The notes below the pieces were generated by a model that saw nothing but the letters and a program-made list of their open reading frames with translations, had not been told where the DNA came from and made no database searches. Made by a program: the position numbers and the translations under genes. Positions 1 through 7,272 of a stretch of 10,720 nt of DNA are shown here, in pieces. Source of the stretch: Larix sibirica (taxonomy: Eukaryota; Streptophyta; Pinopsida; Pinales; Pinaceae); assembly GCA_004151065.3 (NCBI GenBank), contig NWUY0300069501.1, positions 9,899-20,618 of the forward strand. Direction: 5' to 3'. Position 1 is the first letter of the stretch; the number at the start of each line of letters is the position of its first letter.

Positions 1-192
1 CTTTATATAACTTTTACTAATTACAATATGATAAAATAAGTTTTGAAGTTTAATTAAACAAATTGTAAATTTAATTATGAATTATCAAATCGTAAATTCA
101 ACAATGATAAAATGAATTAAATAGGTTAAGATTTATTTAATGAGGAGTTATGGTTGGCAGGTGACCCCAACCAACACATNNTTTATGGGTAG

Positions 193-232
193 AGTTCTCG
201 TTCATAGTATATAGTTCTCGTTTCATAGTATA
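193..232. repeat. Short tandem duplication (period 20)
   Basis: The unit agttctcgttcatagtata at 193-211 is followed at 213-232 by a second copy with one extra T. The copies are almost identical, so the duplication is recent or an assembly artefact. It lies 12 bases from an N pair, which makes the artefact explanation realistic. Confidence 0.75.
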
Positions 233-555
233 AGTGGTTAAAACTATGCAATGCTAGCTCTGATAATGCCATAGATAGGGTAGAAGTAAGAGCCTGAACA
301 TAGATCTTAGTATGAGCTATCTGATACATATGGGTAGAAGCATAAAAAGTATAGGTCTAAGATGTATTTACTCCTATCAATAGAGGTCTCTGTTGTTTCA
401 AATATAATTGATACCCTTTCTATGTCAAATCTATGTGTTCAATAAGCTCCTTGTATTCACATCATATCTATGGTTCTTAGTACTATCATCTATAAGTAAT
501 GGAAACAAGTAAAACAATAAGGACATTGATTAAAGTTGAACCATTGTATTTATAA

Positions 556-634
556 CATAGTATACAAGCTTGGTAACTTCCATATCATTGATATTGTTGA
601 TAATCAAAACCAGGAATTGTGCATAGTATACAAG
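556..634. repeat. 13-base direct repeat
   Basis: The sequence catagtatacaag occurs at 556-568 and again at 622-634, 66 bases apart. The flanks differ. It may be a remnant of a local duplication. Function unknown. Confidence 0.6.
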
Positions 635-707
635 TAGTTCACAACCCTGGGTGCTATGGAAGAAATATACATATATAAGTAAAGTTGAAAATTGAAGATA
701 TTCATCA

Positions 708-872
708 TCAAATAGAAGATTTTGGAAATTTTGGGCCTTCAAAAAAAGGCCTATGATAGTATTCATAGTGGTCTTCATCTTTGTATTTTGTGATCTTCCA
801 TTGCTTGCAATCCATTTGAATGTATGAATTAGATAAAGCATTGGCTTCTTGATTACACTCCTTGTAGATGTG
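708..872 (-). pseudogene. C-terminal RNase H-like domain fragment, LINE type
   Basis: On the minus strand a 54-codon frame begins with HIYKECNQEANALSN and ends at TGA 708-710, followed by two more in-frame TGA codons. The opening matches the conserved block of plant LINE-type (reverse-transcriptase-like, RVT_3) RNase H domains, where a histidine-leading strand, an Arg/Lys-Glu-x-Asn turn and an Ala-Asp-x-Leu-Ala-Asn helix are typical. Here the aspartate of that last block is asparagine (ANALSN), so a key acidic residue is lost. The rest of the frame is rich in Tyr, Lys and Asp (DEDHYEYYHRPFF). The part upstream of 872 on the minus strand is out of frame, with a stop and probable frameshift, so only the domain end survives. 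It could instead come from a captured host RNase H-like gene. The family assignment rests on the motif only. Confidence 0.5.
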
Positions 873-1403
873 ACAATAGGAAAAATGTTAAACAATTCCT
901 TAATACACATTATCTATTCCCTAATATGCATCATGACCTTCTGTATTAGCTACTATGGACTTAAACCATGAGTTGTCCTATTATGAATTTAAACCATAAT
1001 TTGGCCATGGAAAGCTTAGAGGACTGCAAGTTGAAACATTTCCCTACTCATTTTAATGAGAAAAGTGATGGGAATAAAAACAGAAGTAGTTTTCTAATTT
1101 TTTATCAATAGCATGCAGCATTTTAAGAAATTGTGTTAAGCTAGGTTTGCTATTATCCATGTCTTCTCTTAGATGGAGTGTTTTGGACAATGGTTGATTA
1201 TNNTATATGTTGTTGAACCTGCAAAAATAGTAAATGTTAGAAACAGATAAGTAGTAAATATATTTATTTCAACCTGTAAATGTGGATGACTTTTATTTTA
1301 CAGGCATGGAAATTTAAACATAAGCTAGAAAATGAAAACAAAAGAGAGACTTGAACAATATGGAAACAAATGAAGAAAGATCTTTATTAATAAACTTAGA
1401 TGA
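873..1403. other. Unassigned AT-rich sequence
   Basis: No gene is supported here. Just upstream (minus sense) of the RNase H fragment a few codons may continue that domain out of frame. Two similar phrases near 957-977 and 984-1006, both containing ttaaaccat, form a weak imperfect direct repeat. N bases lie at 1202-1203. The stretch 1300-1400 is A-rich on the plus strand. Confidence 0.45.
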
Positions 1404-2390
1404 ACTAGGACCGGGGTCCAACAAATAGAATCGTGTTGCTGTTGGCTCTTCTTAATGCGTTGATTTTATTGGTGCAGTGTGAGTGATTGGCTTTCTCAGC
1501 CCCTATCTCCGAAGGCAGGCCCCCCTTTGGTGGACATGAGCTGATTGTATTATATTCGTGTAGGTTAATTTATGCATAATTTGGGTAAGATTGGTGTGTG
1601 TGTGTATGCTTGGTTTCTATTTTATGTAGTTCCTTAGATGCTTAAATTAGATTTGGTTATTATTATCAATTGTTTGCATTCATTCGTAGACTAAGAGAAT
1701 CGTGTGCTCTATTTAATTTCATTGTAGTGATCAGTTTGAATGCCCTTTACATTGATTGCTTGGGTTAATTACTAGTGTGTGATATGGAGCAATTGCCTTA
1801 TAATTTGGATGCTTGAGGTTGGATTGAACAACCTCATGGCAGTTGGAGTAGGATCATGTAGATGTTAATTGGTTTCGTTGATTTCTGTAGACTTTGAATT
1901 GCAAATTAGATATAGGTTTAGTTTTCCATTGTAGAAGTAATTTATTTGGTATATCTTCTTTGTATAGTTTAGAGAATTGAATTTACTTTCTGTCGTTAGA
2001 TAATTAATTTTCCTTCTTGCAAAATTAGCTTAGATGATTGCATTCCTTTATGTAGAAGTAAATATGTGGTTTGATCAGATTTAGAATCAGATTGGCAAAA
2101 GCGTGTGTGTTATGATTATTGATTATTCTCAAATATTTTGCGATTCTTTCAGAATTGTTATTTTCCTTTCATAGAGATAGTTGATTAAATCATCTTACTG
2201 CCAAGACTGTTGTTTGTTTTTTCCTGAAGTTTCAACTTTTAGAATTAAGCTTGCATGATTAGAAAAAACCATTGGAATACAGTGACTGACATATATCTTA
2301 TCTGGTAGCTTGAAAGTTTACAAAACCCTTGGTTGGAAATTAATGAACACTTATTAGTTGTTCCTCTAAGTAATTAGAAGATAATTAAAA
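1404..2390. other. T-rich non-coding tract, intron-like
   Basis: About one kilobase has no open frame of note. The plus strand is T-rich with many short TTG, GATT and TTTG words, a small (TG)n run at 1595-1605, and a GC-richer patch at about 1494-1530 (cccctatctccgaaggcagg). This texture is like a plant leader intron or an LTR/untranslated region, and several AG/GT junctions could serve as splice sites, but none can be confirmed. It does not resemble the LTR at 6720-7272. It stops where reverse transcriptase coding starts at about 2392, so it is either an insertion into, or the flank of, the truncated plus-strand element. Confidence 0.4.
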
Positions 2391-2391
2391 A

Positions 2392-2874
2392 TCCCATCAG
2401 CGGGTGGTTGTTGCAGCATTGAAGGAGTTCATTCATAAATTCCTAGAAGTATATCTTTATGATTGGACAATGTTAAGCTTGTTGAAGAACCATATTGAAG
2501 CTATACGCTTAATGTTGGTTAGATGCAAATAGTTCTAGATTTCATTAAACTTGAAGAAGTGTAATTTTTGCGCACCATTTAGTATCTTGTTGTGGAATGT
2601 AGTATGTAAACAAAGACTCTTCGTGGATCCTACGAAGATTGCTACTATTGTTGATCTTCCACCACCAAATTTAGTACGACAACTACGAGCAATGTTGGGT
2701 CATACAAGATACTACAGGAAATGTATTAAAGTATACGCGCAGATCACAACACTGCTGGAAAAATTGTTGAAAAAGGAGGTCAAGTTTCAATGGAGCGAAG
2801 AATGTCAGCAAAGTTTGGATACTTTGAATCAGAAATTGGTCACTATGTCAATTCTGCTTTTTCCAGATTGGAAG
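2392..2874 (+). pseudogene. Ty3/gypsy reverse transcriptase, palm/thumb fragment
   Basis: One frame carries the C-terminal half of a gypsy reverse transcriptase. ALKEFIHKFLEVYLYDW at about 2416-2466 contains the catalytic YxDD site as YLYD (2452-2463), so the first of the two metal-binding aspartates has become tyrosine. Two in-frame TAG stops follow at 2530-2532 and 2536-2538, both one C-to-T change from CAG. The frame then runs open through KKCNFCAPF, the typical strand after the palm, and the thumb/connection segment DLPPPNLVRQLRAMLGHTR YYRK, which is diagnostic of plant Ty3/gypsy pol. The fingers and first catalytic aspartate are absent because the copy is truncated at about 2392. A methionine at 2551 is internal and not a real start. 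Confidence 0.88.
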
Positions 2875-3358
2875 AAGGAGTTCCATGTCCATGTGGATGT
2901 ATCATTTATAGCGTTTGACGCAACTTTAGCTCAGCAGGGGAAGGAGACTTGGATCATCCAATTGCCTTTGCAAGCAGGAAGTTATCAAATACCGTACATA
3001 ATTACACTACTACAAAGAGTGAAGGATTGACAATGGTGTATGTGCCCTAGAAGTTTAGGCACTATTTGTTGGGATCACATTTTAATATGTACACATACCA
3101 TTCTACATTGCGATACCTAATCAACAAGCTAGTGTTGGGCGGGGAGATATGCAGATGATTATTATTGTTCCAGGAGTATGATTTTGATGTGGTTGTGAAA
3201 CCAAGGATGTTAAACTCAGGACCTGACCATTTTTTGTGCATAACACAAGGGAAAATGCATAACATTTGGATGAGAGCTTGCCAGATGCACACTTGTTCGC
3301 TGTAGATATGGTTGATAATTACTCTGTAGAAATTGCCCAATTTTTAGCACCGGAGTAA
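2875..3358 (+). pseudogene. Ty3/gypsy RNase H domain, frameshifted
   Basis: RNase H follows reverse transcriptase without a gap. It opens with KKEFHVHVDVS, whose aspartate at 2896-2898 is the expected first catalytic residue. One base appears to be missing at about 2941, after which the domain continues in another frame as DHPIAFASRKL, then TTTKSEGL, the region that carries the catalytic glutamate. Stops lie at 3048-3050 (TAG for an expected Gln) and 3156-3158 (TGA for an expected Trp). The site usually read as Tyr-Thr-Asp-His is YTYH at 3090-3101, so the third acidic residue is lost. A second shift near 3250 leads into LDESLPDAHLFAVDMVDN, the normal linker after RNase H, ending at TAA 3356-3358. 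The expected integrase does not follow. Confidence 0.88.
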
Positions 3359-3369
3359 CCCCGCCCAAC

Positions 3370-3555
3370 TACATAGTTGTGCAGAATATCGCAGAAAGAA
3401 AGAAGAAGCGTCAACGCGAGCAGGAGGTGCAAAGGAAGGAGAATCAAATGGCACACAAAGAAATTTCAGAGGAAGATCTGCACAAAAAGCAGGTAGGAGC
3501 ATTAAAGAACAAACATGATAGCGAGACAACAGAGATGTGGCGTAATAAATGAAGG
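3370..3555 (+). pseudogene. Extra region part 1: charged helical N-terminal segment
   Basis: The frame reads YIVVQNIAERKKKRQREQ and continues for about 60 codons rich in Lys, Arg, Glu and Gln to a TGA at about 3550. The spacing of Glu, Lys and Leu suggests a single long helix or coiled coil. It starts directly after the pol linker in a different frame, with no ATG in front, so the true start of this coding region is missing or was removed by the deletion that took integrase. A role cannot be assigned. Confidence 0.55.
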
Positions 3556-3575
3556 GATCGGTGGCAACATTTTGA

Positions 3576-4202
3576 CATATTAACATATCTAAAGTAGTTT
3601 TGGACCAAATCCGTACTCAAATCCACAGAATCAGGACATTGAATGCAAATCAAGGCACGAAAAAGATGAGACAACTAGCATCAAGTTATAAAAGAAAAAG
3701 AGGAGTGATGGGAAAAAGGCATAGTTCTTCGAGTATTCAGAGACGAGCCAGAGAGAGAACTAAGTATAGACAGAGTAGAGTTAAGAAAGTTGCAGAGGAG
3801 AGAATTTTAGTGAACCAGAGAGCTATGGAACCAAAGAAAGTAGGATTTGTATCCACGAAGAAACAGCGCACAAAGCAGCTAGCAGTGCCATTGCAACTGG
3901 AAACATCAAGAGTATCGTGCTCCATGCAATTAAGGTTTCCAAAAGCCTATGTTCCGGCGAGAAAAGCAACAATAAAGTCGGTTAACCTACCCAAGGTGTC
4001 GAAGTACGACTTGGTGACATCAACAATTCTAGCAGAGGTCGTGGTTGAGGGAAGCATATTGGGACAAGTGGCTCATCTATGGTATGCAGACCAATAAATC
4101 ATATACAAGAATAAGTTTTCGGACTTAATTGCATAGAATTACCTATGCACAAAGACAAGCTCGGACTCACCCATAATTCTAGTAGAGCCACAAGAATGGG
4201 TA
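3576..4202 (+). pseudogene. Extra region part 2: basic segment and conserved-looking linker
   Basis: After a TGA at 3573-3575 the frame is open to TAA 4095-4097, then continues in the same frame past TAG 4134-4136. The first third is strongly basic, with clusters such as SYKRKRG, RRARERTK and STKKQRTK that look like nuclear-localisation or nucleic-acid-binding stretches. The second part, FPKAYVPARKATIKSVN followed by LPKVSKYDLVTSTILAEV and a Gly-Gln-Val-Ala-x-Leu-Trp motif, reads like a folded domain edge. No ATG begins this frame; position 3600 is a TTG. The same frame runs on into the globular part at 4203, which indicates that parts 2 and 3 belong to one protein. Confidence 0.6.
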
Positions 4203-4763
4203 ATGGGGTTGCAGCACATAGGTATCATGAACGTGTTGGAAATCCTGCATTTTGGTAGGAGTCCAGAGATAAATAATTACGTCCAATTGCTATTAAGTTG
4301 TGTTCATGGAGGATTTATATGGTTAGATAAGGAAATTTCTATTGACAATAAATTTATTGAGCAGATAACAAGGTTACCAGCAGCAGTGGAGGACCCATCG
4401 TCTATGTTTAGAGACAGGAGCCAAGACAAAGCACTAGAAAAAATGATAAAGGAAAAATATGGCACCTTCATAGGACCACATGGATCAGGTGTATCCATCA
4501 TCAACGATGATTCGATCAAGTTTGCGACACAGGTTTTGGCCTGCAAACCGCTAAGAAAATATCACAAAGATCAAGTGCCAACTGGAGTAATAGCAACAGT
4601 AGAAAAGTGTGTAGCAAGTGTACAAATGAACTGGGTCACATTCTTAGTGAATGAATTTCTAGTCGACTGCAAAGACATGTACGAGAAATGAATGGAGTTT
4701 CAATATGCAAGGCTCTTGATTATGATTGCACTAGTTGCATGGAGGGACCTGGATGAGATGTAG
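4203..4763 (+). pseudogene. Extra region part 3: globular domain, possibly plant-mobile-domain-like
   Basis: The frame is open from 4203 to TGA 4689-4691 and goes on in register as MEFQYARLLIMIALVAW to TAG 4761-4763. Visible blocks are RSPEINNYVQLLLS, then GGFIWLDKEISIDNKFIEQI with TRLP, a KYGTFIGPHGSG loop, FATQVLACKPLRKY, and the Trp/Leu-rich helix after the stop. The alternation of a hydrophobic strand, an ISID strand and a helix ending in an x-Leu-Pro turn recalls the layout of plant mobile domain proteins and of the plant-transposon protein domains carried by some gypsy elements. That comparison is by eye and remains a hypothesis. The TGA is probably a former Arg or Gly codon. Methionine 4203 is internal to the longer frame. 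Confidence 0.6.
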
Positions 4764-4845
4764 TTTATGGACAAGACACAAACCATATTTGGCAACGTGA
4801 TATGTCAACTTGTGGCATAACACCCACAAGAACATGCAACAAGAC

Positions 4846-5097
4846 AATAATATTGTGTTTTATATTTACAAGCAGCTAATCCAATGAAGCATTATAAACT
4901 TATCGTACATTTAGCCACAAGCAATCGAAATGTATAAGGGAATTGCACGATTTAAAGCAGGGTTGCATCACATGTACGTTCAGGTGAAAAGGGACAAACA
5001 AAAATAATGGTTTCCAACGTACTTTAGAATGACGGAGCAGGATGACGGTCTCATTGTGAACGATTGGAACGTGAAATGGAAAGTCCCAGTAGCATAA
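4846..5097 (+). pseudogene. Extra region part 4: end of the globular domain
   Basis: A frameshift between 4763 and 4846 moves the reading to another frame: NNIVFYIYKQLIQ, stops at 4885-4887 and 4912-4914, then MYKGIARFKAGLHHMYVQVK, TAA 5005-5007, and WFPTYFRMTEQDDGLIVNDW up to TAA 5095-5097. The aromatic and charged pattern is that of a folded domain, not of random sequence. It continues the same protein as 4203-4763. Function unknown. Confidence 0.5.
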
Positions 5098-5303
5098 GAG
5101 AAAGAACCACAAGAAGAGCAAGAACAACAATAAGAAGAAGAAGAAGAACCACAATAAGAAGAATAAAGAGAATAAAGAAATGGTGCAAGAGACACCATGC
5201 AAGGCAAGGAACATAGAGCAGGAGAGAAAAGAAAGTAACACGACAAGCCAGGCTTCTCGTACCAAAGGAAAATGAGGAAGCAACAAAGTAATCAACTGTT
5301 CAG
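5098..5303 (+). repeat. Glu/Gln-rich low-complexity hinge (GAA/CAA-rich)
   Basis: Roughly 5098-5180 consists of GAA, GAG, CAA and TAA codons in one frame (EKEPQEEQEQQ and similar), a degenerate trinucleotide-like tract. The stops there are TAA or TAG where CAA or GAA would fit. The following bases to 5303 have no single open frame and contain further Lys/Glu/Gln-rich pieces. The opposite strand of this purine-rich tract is an open, Phe/Leu-rich frame that is an artefact of composition. Confidence 0.6.
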
Positions 5304-6692
5304 GCATTGATGGAAGACGACTTGGACAAGATTGGTAACCAAGTAAAGGAAGTAACGGAGGAAGCATTAGAGTGAGTTGCACATAAACAAAAGGAAATGC
5401 AAACAAGCATATATGAGCAGTTAGCTTCGTTGCATCAAGTTTTGGAGGCAACACGAATAACACCAAGCAGAAGAGAGGTAGAACAAACAACGAGCACAAC
5501 ACAAACACCCGAGCAAAGGAAAACGGTCTCTAAGCCATCATCAACATCAACAGTGCACCGAAGCTTGGAAATATCAACTGGAGCTTTAGAGTTCCCAACA
5601 GCGGAGATGCAAGAATGCGCACTAGAGGTAAGCTCTATTGACTTAGCCTTATCGCGGCTACCATCATATTTGTTGCATAGTTTGCAAACAAGTGTCTCAC
5701 AAGAAATTCAAATGCGGGCAGATTCAACATGTATGGAGTGGAGCAAAGTATCGACAGATAAAGAAGCACTGCAAGAGAAATATGATAAGTTGCATTAAGA
5801 AGGAGAAGAAGCTACACAGAGAAATGAAATATTGTAGCAAGTTGCAGAGAAGGTGTACAACATCATTGTCGAGCTACAAGTGGAAGTCGACATCCCGGTC
5901 GAAGAGAAGCCAATAAAGATAAGTGAAGCCATTGAGGGATTTTGTGCAAAGATCGTGGACTTAGAAGCACACACAACTTTGAGTACCCACCGCGACAGTA
6001 GCAAACATCAAGACTTTGGAAGAAAACTGTGTAAATATGTATGAGGAAAGTACACATATTTGGACCCAATTGATAGAGGATATTGAGTTGAAGGCTGTAG
6101 AGAAAAAACTGCAGTCTACGTAGGATAAGGCTCAGAAACTGAAGGAAGCAATGAGCACTCTATCTCCAGCACAACGGATGGTTGCAATGGTTGAAAATAG
6201 GTAGCAATATCTGGAAATCAATCAGTTAAGAGCCCAACAACATAGTATTGCGCAGAAGCTGGAGCCACTATAGGAAGAAGCATTTAGAGTGACGAAACAA
6301 CTTGTTGTAGTGCAAGTAGTAGTAAAATAGACAATACAAGATACAGGGGAGAAATTGCATGCACCCATCACAGCCCATGCGGCAGAAGGAATAACATAAG
6401 AGGAAACACAAGCTAAGGAAAAGGTTGTCGCTGTGAAAGAAACATTGCAAAAGCTTGTAGCTACGACGCTACTACGGTAAAAGCACAACAAAAGACTGAA
6501 GTAGCTCGGGACAAGCCATAGGTGAGTGTTTGGGGCATCATGTTGGAGCAAGTATTTTGGACCAGTTTTGGGAACTACGCGCAAAGAAGTGCATTGCGTG
6601 ACAACAAGCAAAAGGACTAGTGCGCACAAAAGGCGAAAGTTAGAAACCATTGGGCACTTGTTGTCCAATAGTTTGGGCTAGCCCCATTTTGA
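5304..6692 (+). pseudogene. Extra region part 5: long coiled-coil C-terminus
   Basis: The frame starting ALMEDDLDKIGNQVKEVTEE runs through TGA 5373-5375 and is then open from 5376 to TAA 5796-5798, continues past TAG 5835-5837 (VYNIIVELQVEVDIPVEEKP, ISEAIEGFCAKIVDLE), and shifts by one base near 5990. The new frame reads ANIKTLEENCVNMYEEST and SPAQRMVAMVENR with TAG/TAA at 6121, 6202, 6271, 6328, 6397 and 6478. A last shift at about 6470 gives TVKAQQKTEVARDKP and ends at TGA 6690-6692. Leu, Ile and Val recur at heptad-like spacing with Glu, Lys and Gln between, so a coiled coil is likely. A Ser/Thr/Pro-rich spacer lies at about 5451-5560. Such a tail could mediate assembly of the protein into oligomers or particles, which is inference only. 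Confidence 0.6.
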
Positions 6693-6707
6693 AATGTATA
6701 AATATGT

Positions 6708-6719
6708 AAAAGGGGGGAA
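6708..6719 (+). promoter_or_regulatory. Polypurine tract (plus-strand primer site)
   Basis: The run aaaaggggggaa lies immediately before TG at 6720. In LTR retrotransposons such a purine run survives RNase H digestion and primes plus-strand DNA synthesis directly at the 3' LTR edge. Its position 15 bases after the last stop of the extra coding region supports both the PPT call and the LTR start. Confidence 0.85.
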
Positions 6720-7272
6720 TGTGAGGAGTAGTTCTATGTGTGCTTAGAGTGGTATGCTTTATGTATTGGAAAGTCGTAGATTTGAATGTTTTGTGTCTTG
6801 AATGTATGCACATTTGCGTGAGGGATTGGGGTATGATTAAGACAGAGATCTGATGTGTAGTGCGCGTGTTTTGTAAGAACTACTTTGATGATAATAAAGA
6901 AGTAAGTTTGCAATGCATGAATTGGCTATGTGTTATGATATGATGAATTTTTTAGTTACTGCGCACAAGTGTTATGCTTTGTTTTTAGCGTAATGGAATG
7001 AATATGTTATCTGTTGTTATAAATATATGATATGTTCCATGAAAGAATGATATATTGTTTGTTACTACACAAATGTTGAGAATGATTAATACTGGTTAGA
7101 ATGAATGCCTCTTATCCCTTCAACGCTGCAGAAACTTGGTTCCTGTAGTCCCCATAGATGCCTCGGGTGAGACTTCATATGCTTCTAGGTGATGCTAAAA
7201 GGGTCGATATCTAAGGGTTTTGTTGGTGAATTGAGGATAAAACCTGGGTCTACGCACTTTGTGCCAACAACA
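6720..7272 (+). repeat. 3' LTR of the plus-strand gypsy element
   Basis: It begins TGTGAGGAG directly after the polypurine tract and is proposed to end GTGCCAACAACA at 7272, giving TGT...ACA ends and a length of about 553 bp. The right edge is set by the coding of the minus-strand element, which can be read as KLCVHKGER right up to about 7273. Within it 6720-7080 is AT-rich (likely U3), and 7085-7272 is richer in GC, including a ctgcag-containing patch and tacgcacttt near the end. No second copy is present in the window, so the right border could be a few bases either side. Confidence 0.72.
7018..7025 (+). promoter_or_regulatory. Possible LTR TATA box
   Basis: The sequence tataaata lies about 300 bases into the LTR, a normal place for the U3 promoter. 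The surroundings are AT-rich, so a match by chance is quite possible. An aataaa at 6893-6898 lies upstream of it and therefore is unlikely to be the element's own poly(A) signal. Confidence 0.3.

Larger units (their letters stand above)
1..707. other. AT-rich unassigned sequence
   Basis: I see no convincing gene in this stretch. It is AT-rich, with stops in all frames apart from a minus-strand open frame at 530-910 whose only recognisable content lies in a different frame (see 708-872). It contains two N bases at 180-181, a 20-base tandem duplication at 193-232, and a 13-base direct repeat at 556-568 and 622-634. The part just below 708 lies downstream of the RNase H fragment on the minus strand and could be its 3' untranslated tail, but I see no terminal poly(A) or simple repeat that would prove it. 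Confidence 0.5.
3370..6692 (+). pseudogene. Additional coding region between pol and the 3' LTR, unknown function
   Basis: About 3.3 kb between the RNase H end and the polypurine tract can be read almost throughout as protein if a few frame changes are allowed. Frame by frame: 3370-3555, 3576-4763, 4846-5097, 5304-5990 and 5998-6480, then 6471 to the final TGA at 6690-6692, only 15 bases before the polypurine tract. In-frame stops are mostly TAG or TAA replacing CAG or CAA. Position next to the PPT suggests an additional ORF of the kind carried 3' of pol by some plant LTR elements. It shows no integrase motif, no zinc-finger HHCC, no obvious signal peptide and no membrane span, so it is not visibly env-like. 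Subregions are listed separately. I do not know its function. Whether it was one ORF or two originally is not settled by this copy. Confidence 0.7.
2392..7272 (+). mobile_element. 5'-truncated Ty3/gypsy LTR retrotransposon with an extra coding region
   Basis: This element reads left to right: reverse transcriptase (C-terminal half), RNase H, a long extra coding region, polypurine tract and 3' LTR. The order RT then RNase H then PPT-LTR, and the protein motifs, place it in Ty3/gypsy. Missing are the 5' LTR, primer binding site, gag, protease, the RT fingers and any recognisable integrase. Coding is broken by frameshifts near 2941 and 3250 and by many in-frame stops, so it cannot be autonomous. 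Its right LTR edge abuts coding sequence of a minus-strand gypsy element at 7272/7273, which marks it as an insertion into that older element. The left boundary is inferred from where reverse transcriptase similarity stops and may be off by ten to twenty bases. Confidence 0.8.

Noticed and set aside
250-271. gctagctctgataatgcca resembles a reverse-complement tRNA-Met primer binding site (gctctgatacca)
   Set aside because: It needs a three-base insertion, no LTR end in TG/CA flanks it, and no retroelement coding lies on the expected side.
3456-3476. EISEEDLH in the extra region resembles the core of the human c-Myc epitope tag
   Set aside because: A six-residue match in a Glu-rich charged helix is expected by chance, and no vector or tag context surrounds it.
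3344-3674. Minus-strand open frames with Cys/Ser/Leu-rich translations
   Set aside because: They are complements of the Lys/Glu-rich plus-strand frame at 3370-3555 and have no independent support.
4900-5508. 202-codon minus-strand open frame, hydrophobic and Leu/Phe-rich, the longest open frame in the window
   Set aside because: It is the complement of a GAA/AAG/CAA-rich coding strand, which automatically gives Phe, Leu and few stops. The plus strand shows coherent coiled-coil and globular coding through the same bases. A membrane protein call would be an artefact.
6222-6668. 148-codon minus-strand open frame
   Set aside because: Shadow of the plus-strand coiled-coil region, whose TAG/TAA stops do not produce stops on the opposite strand. 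No motif is recognisable.
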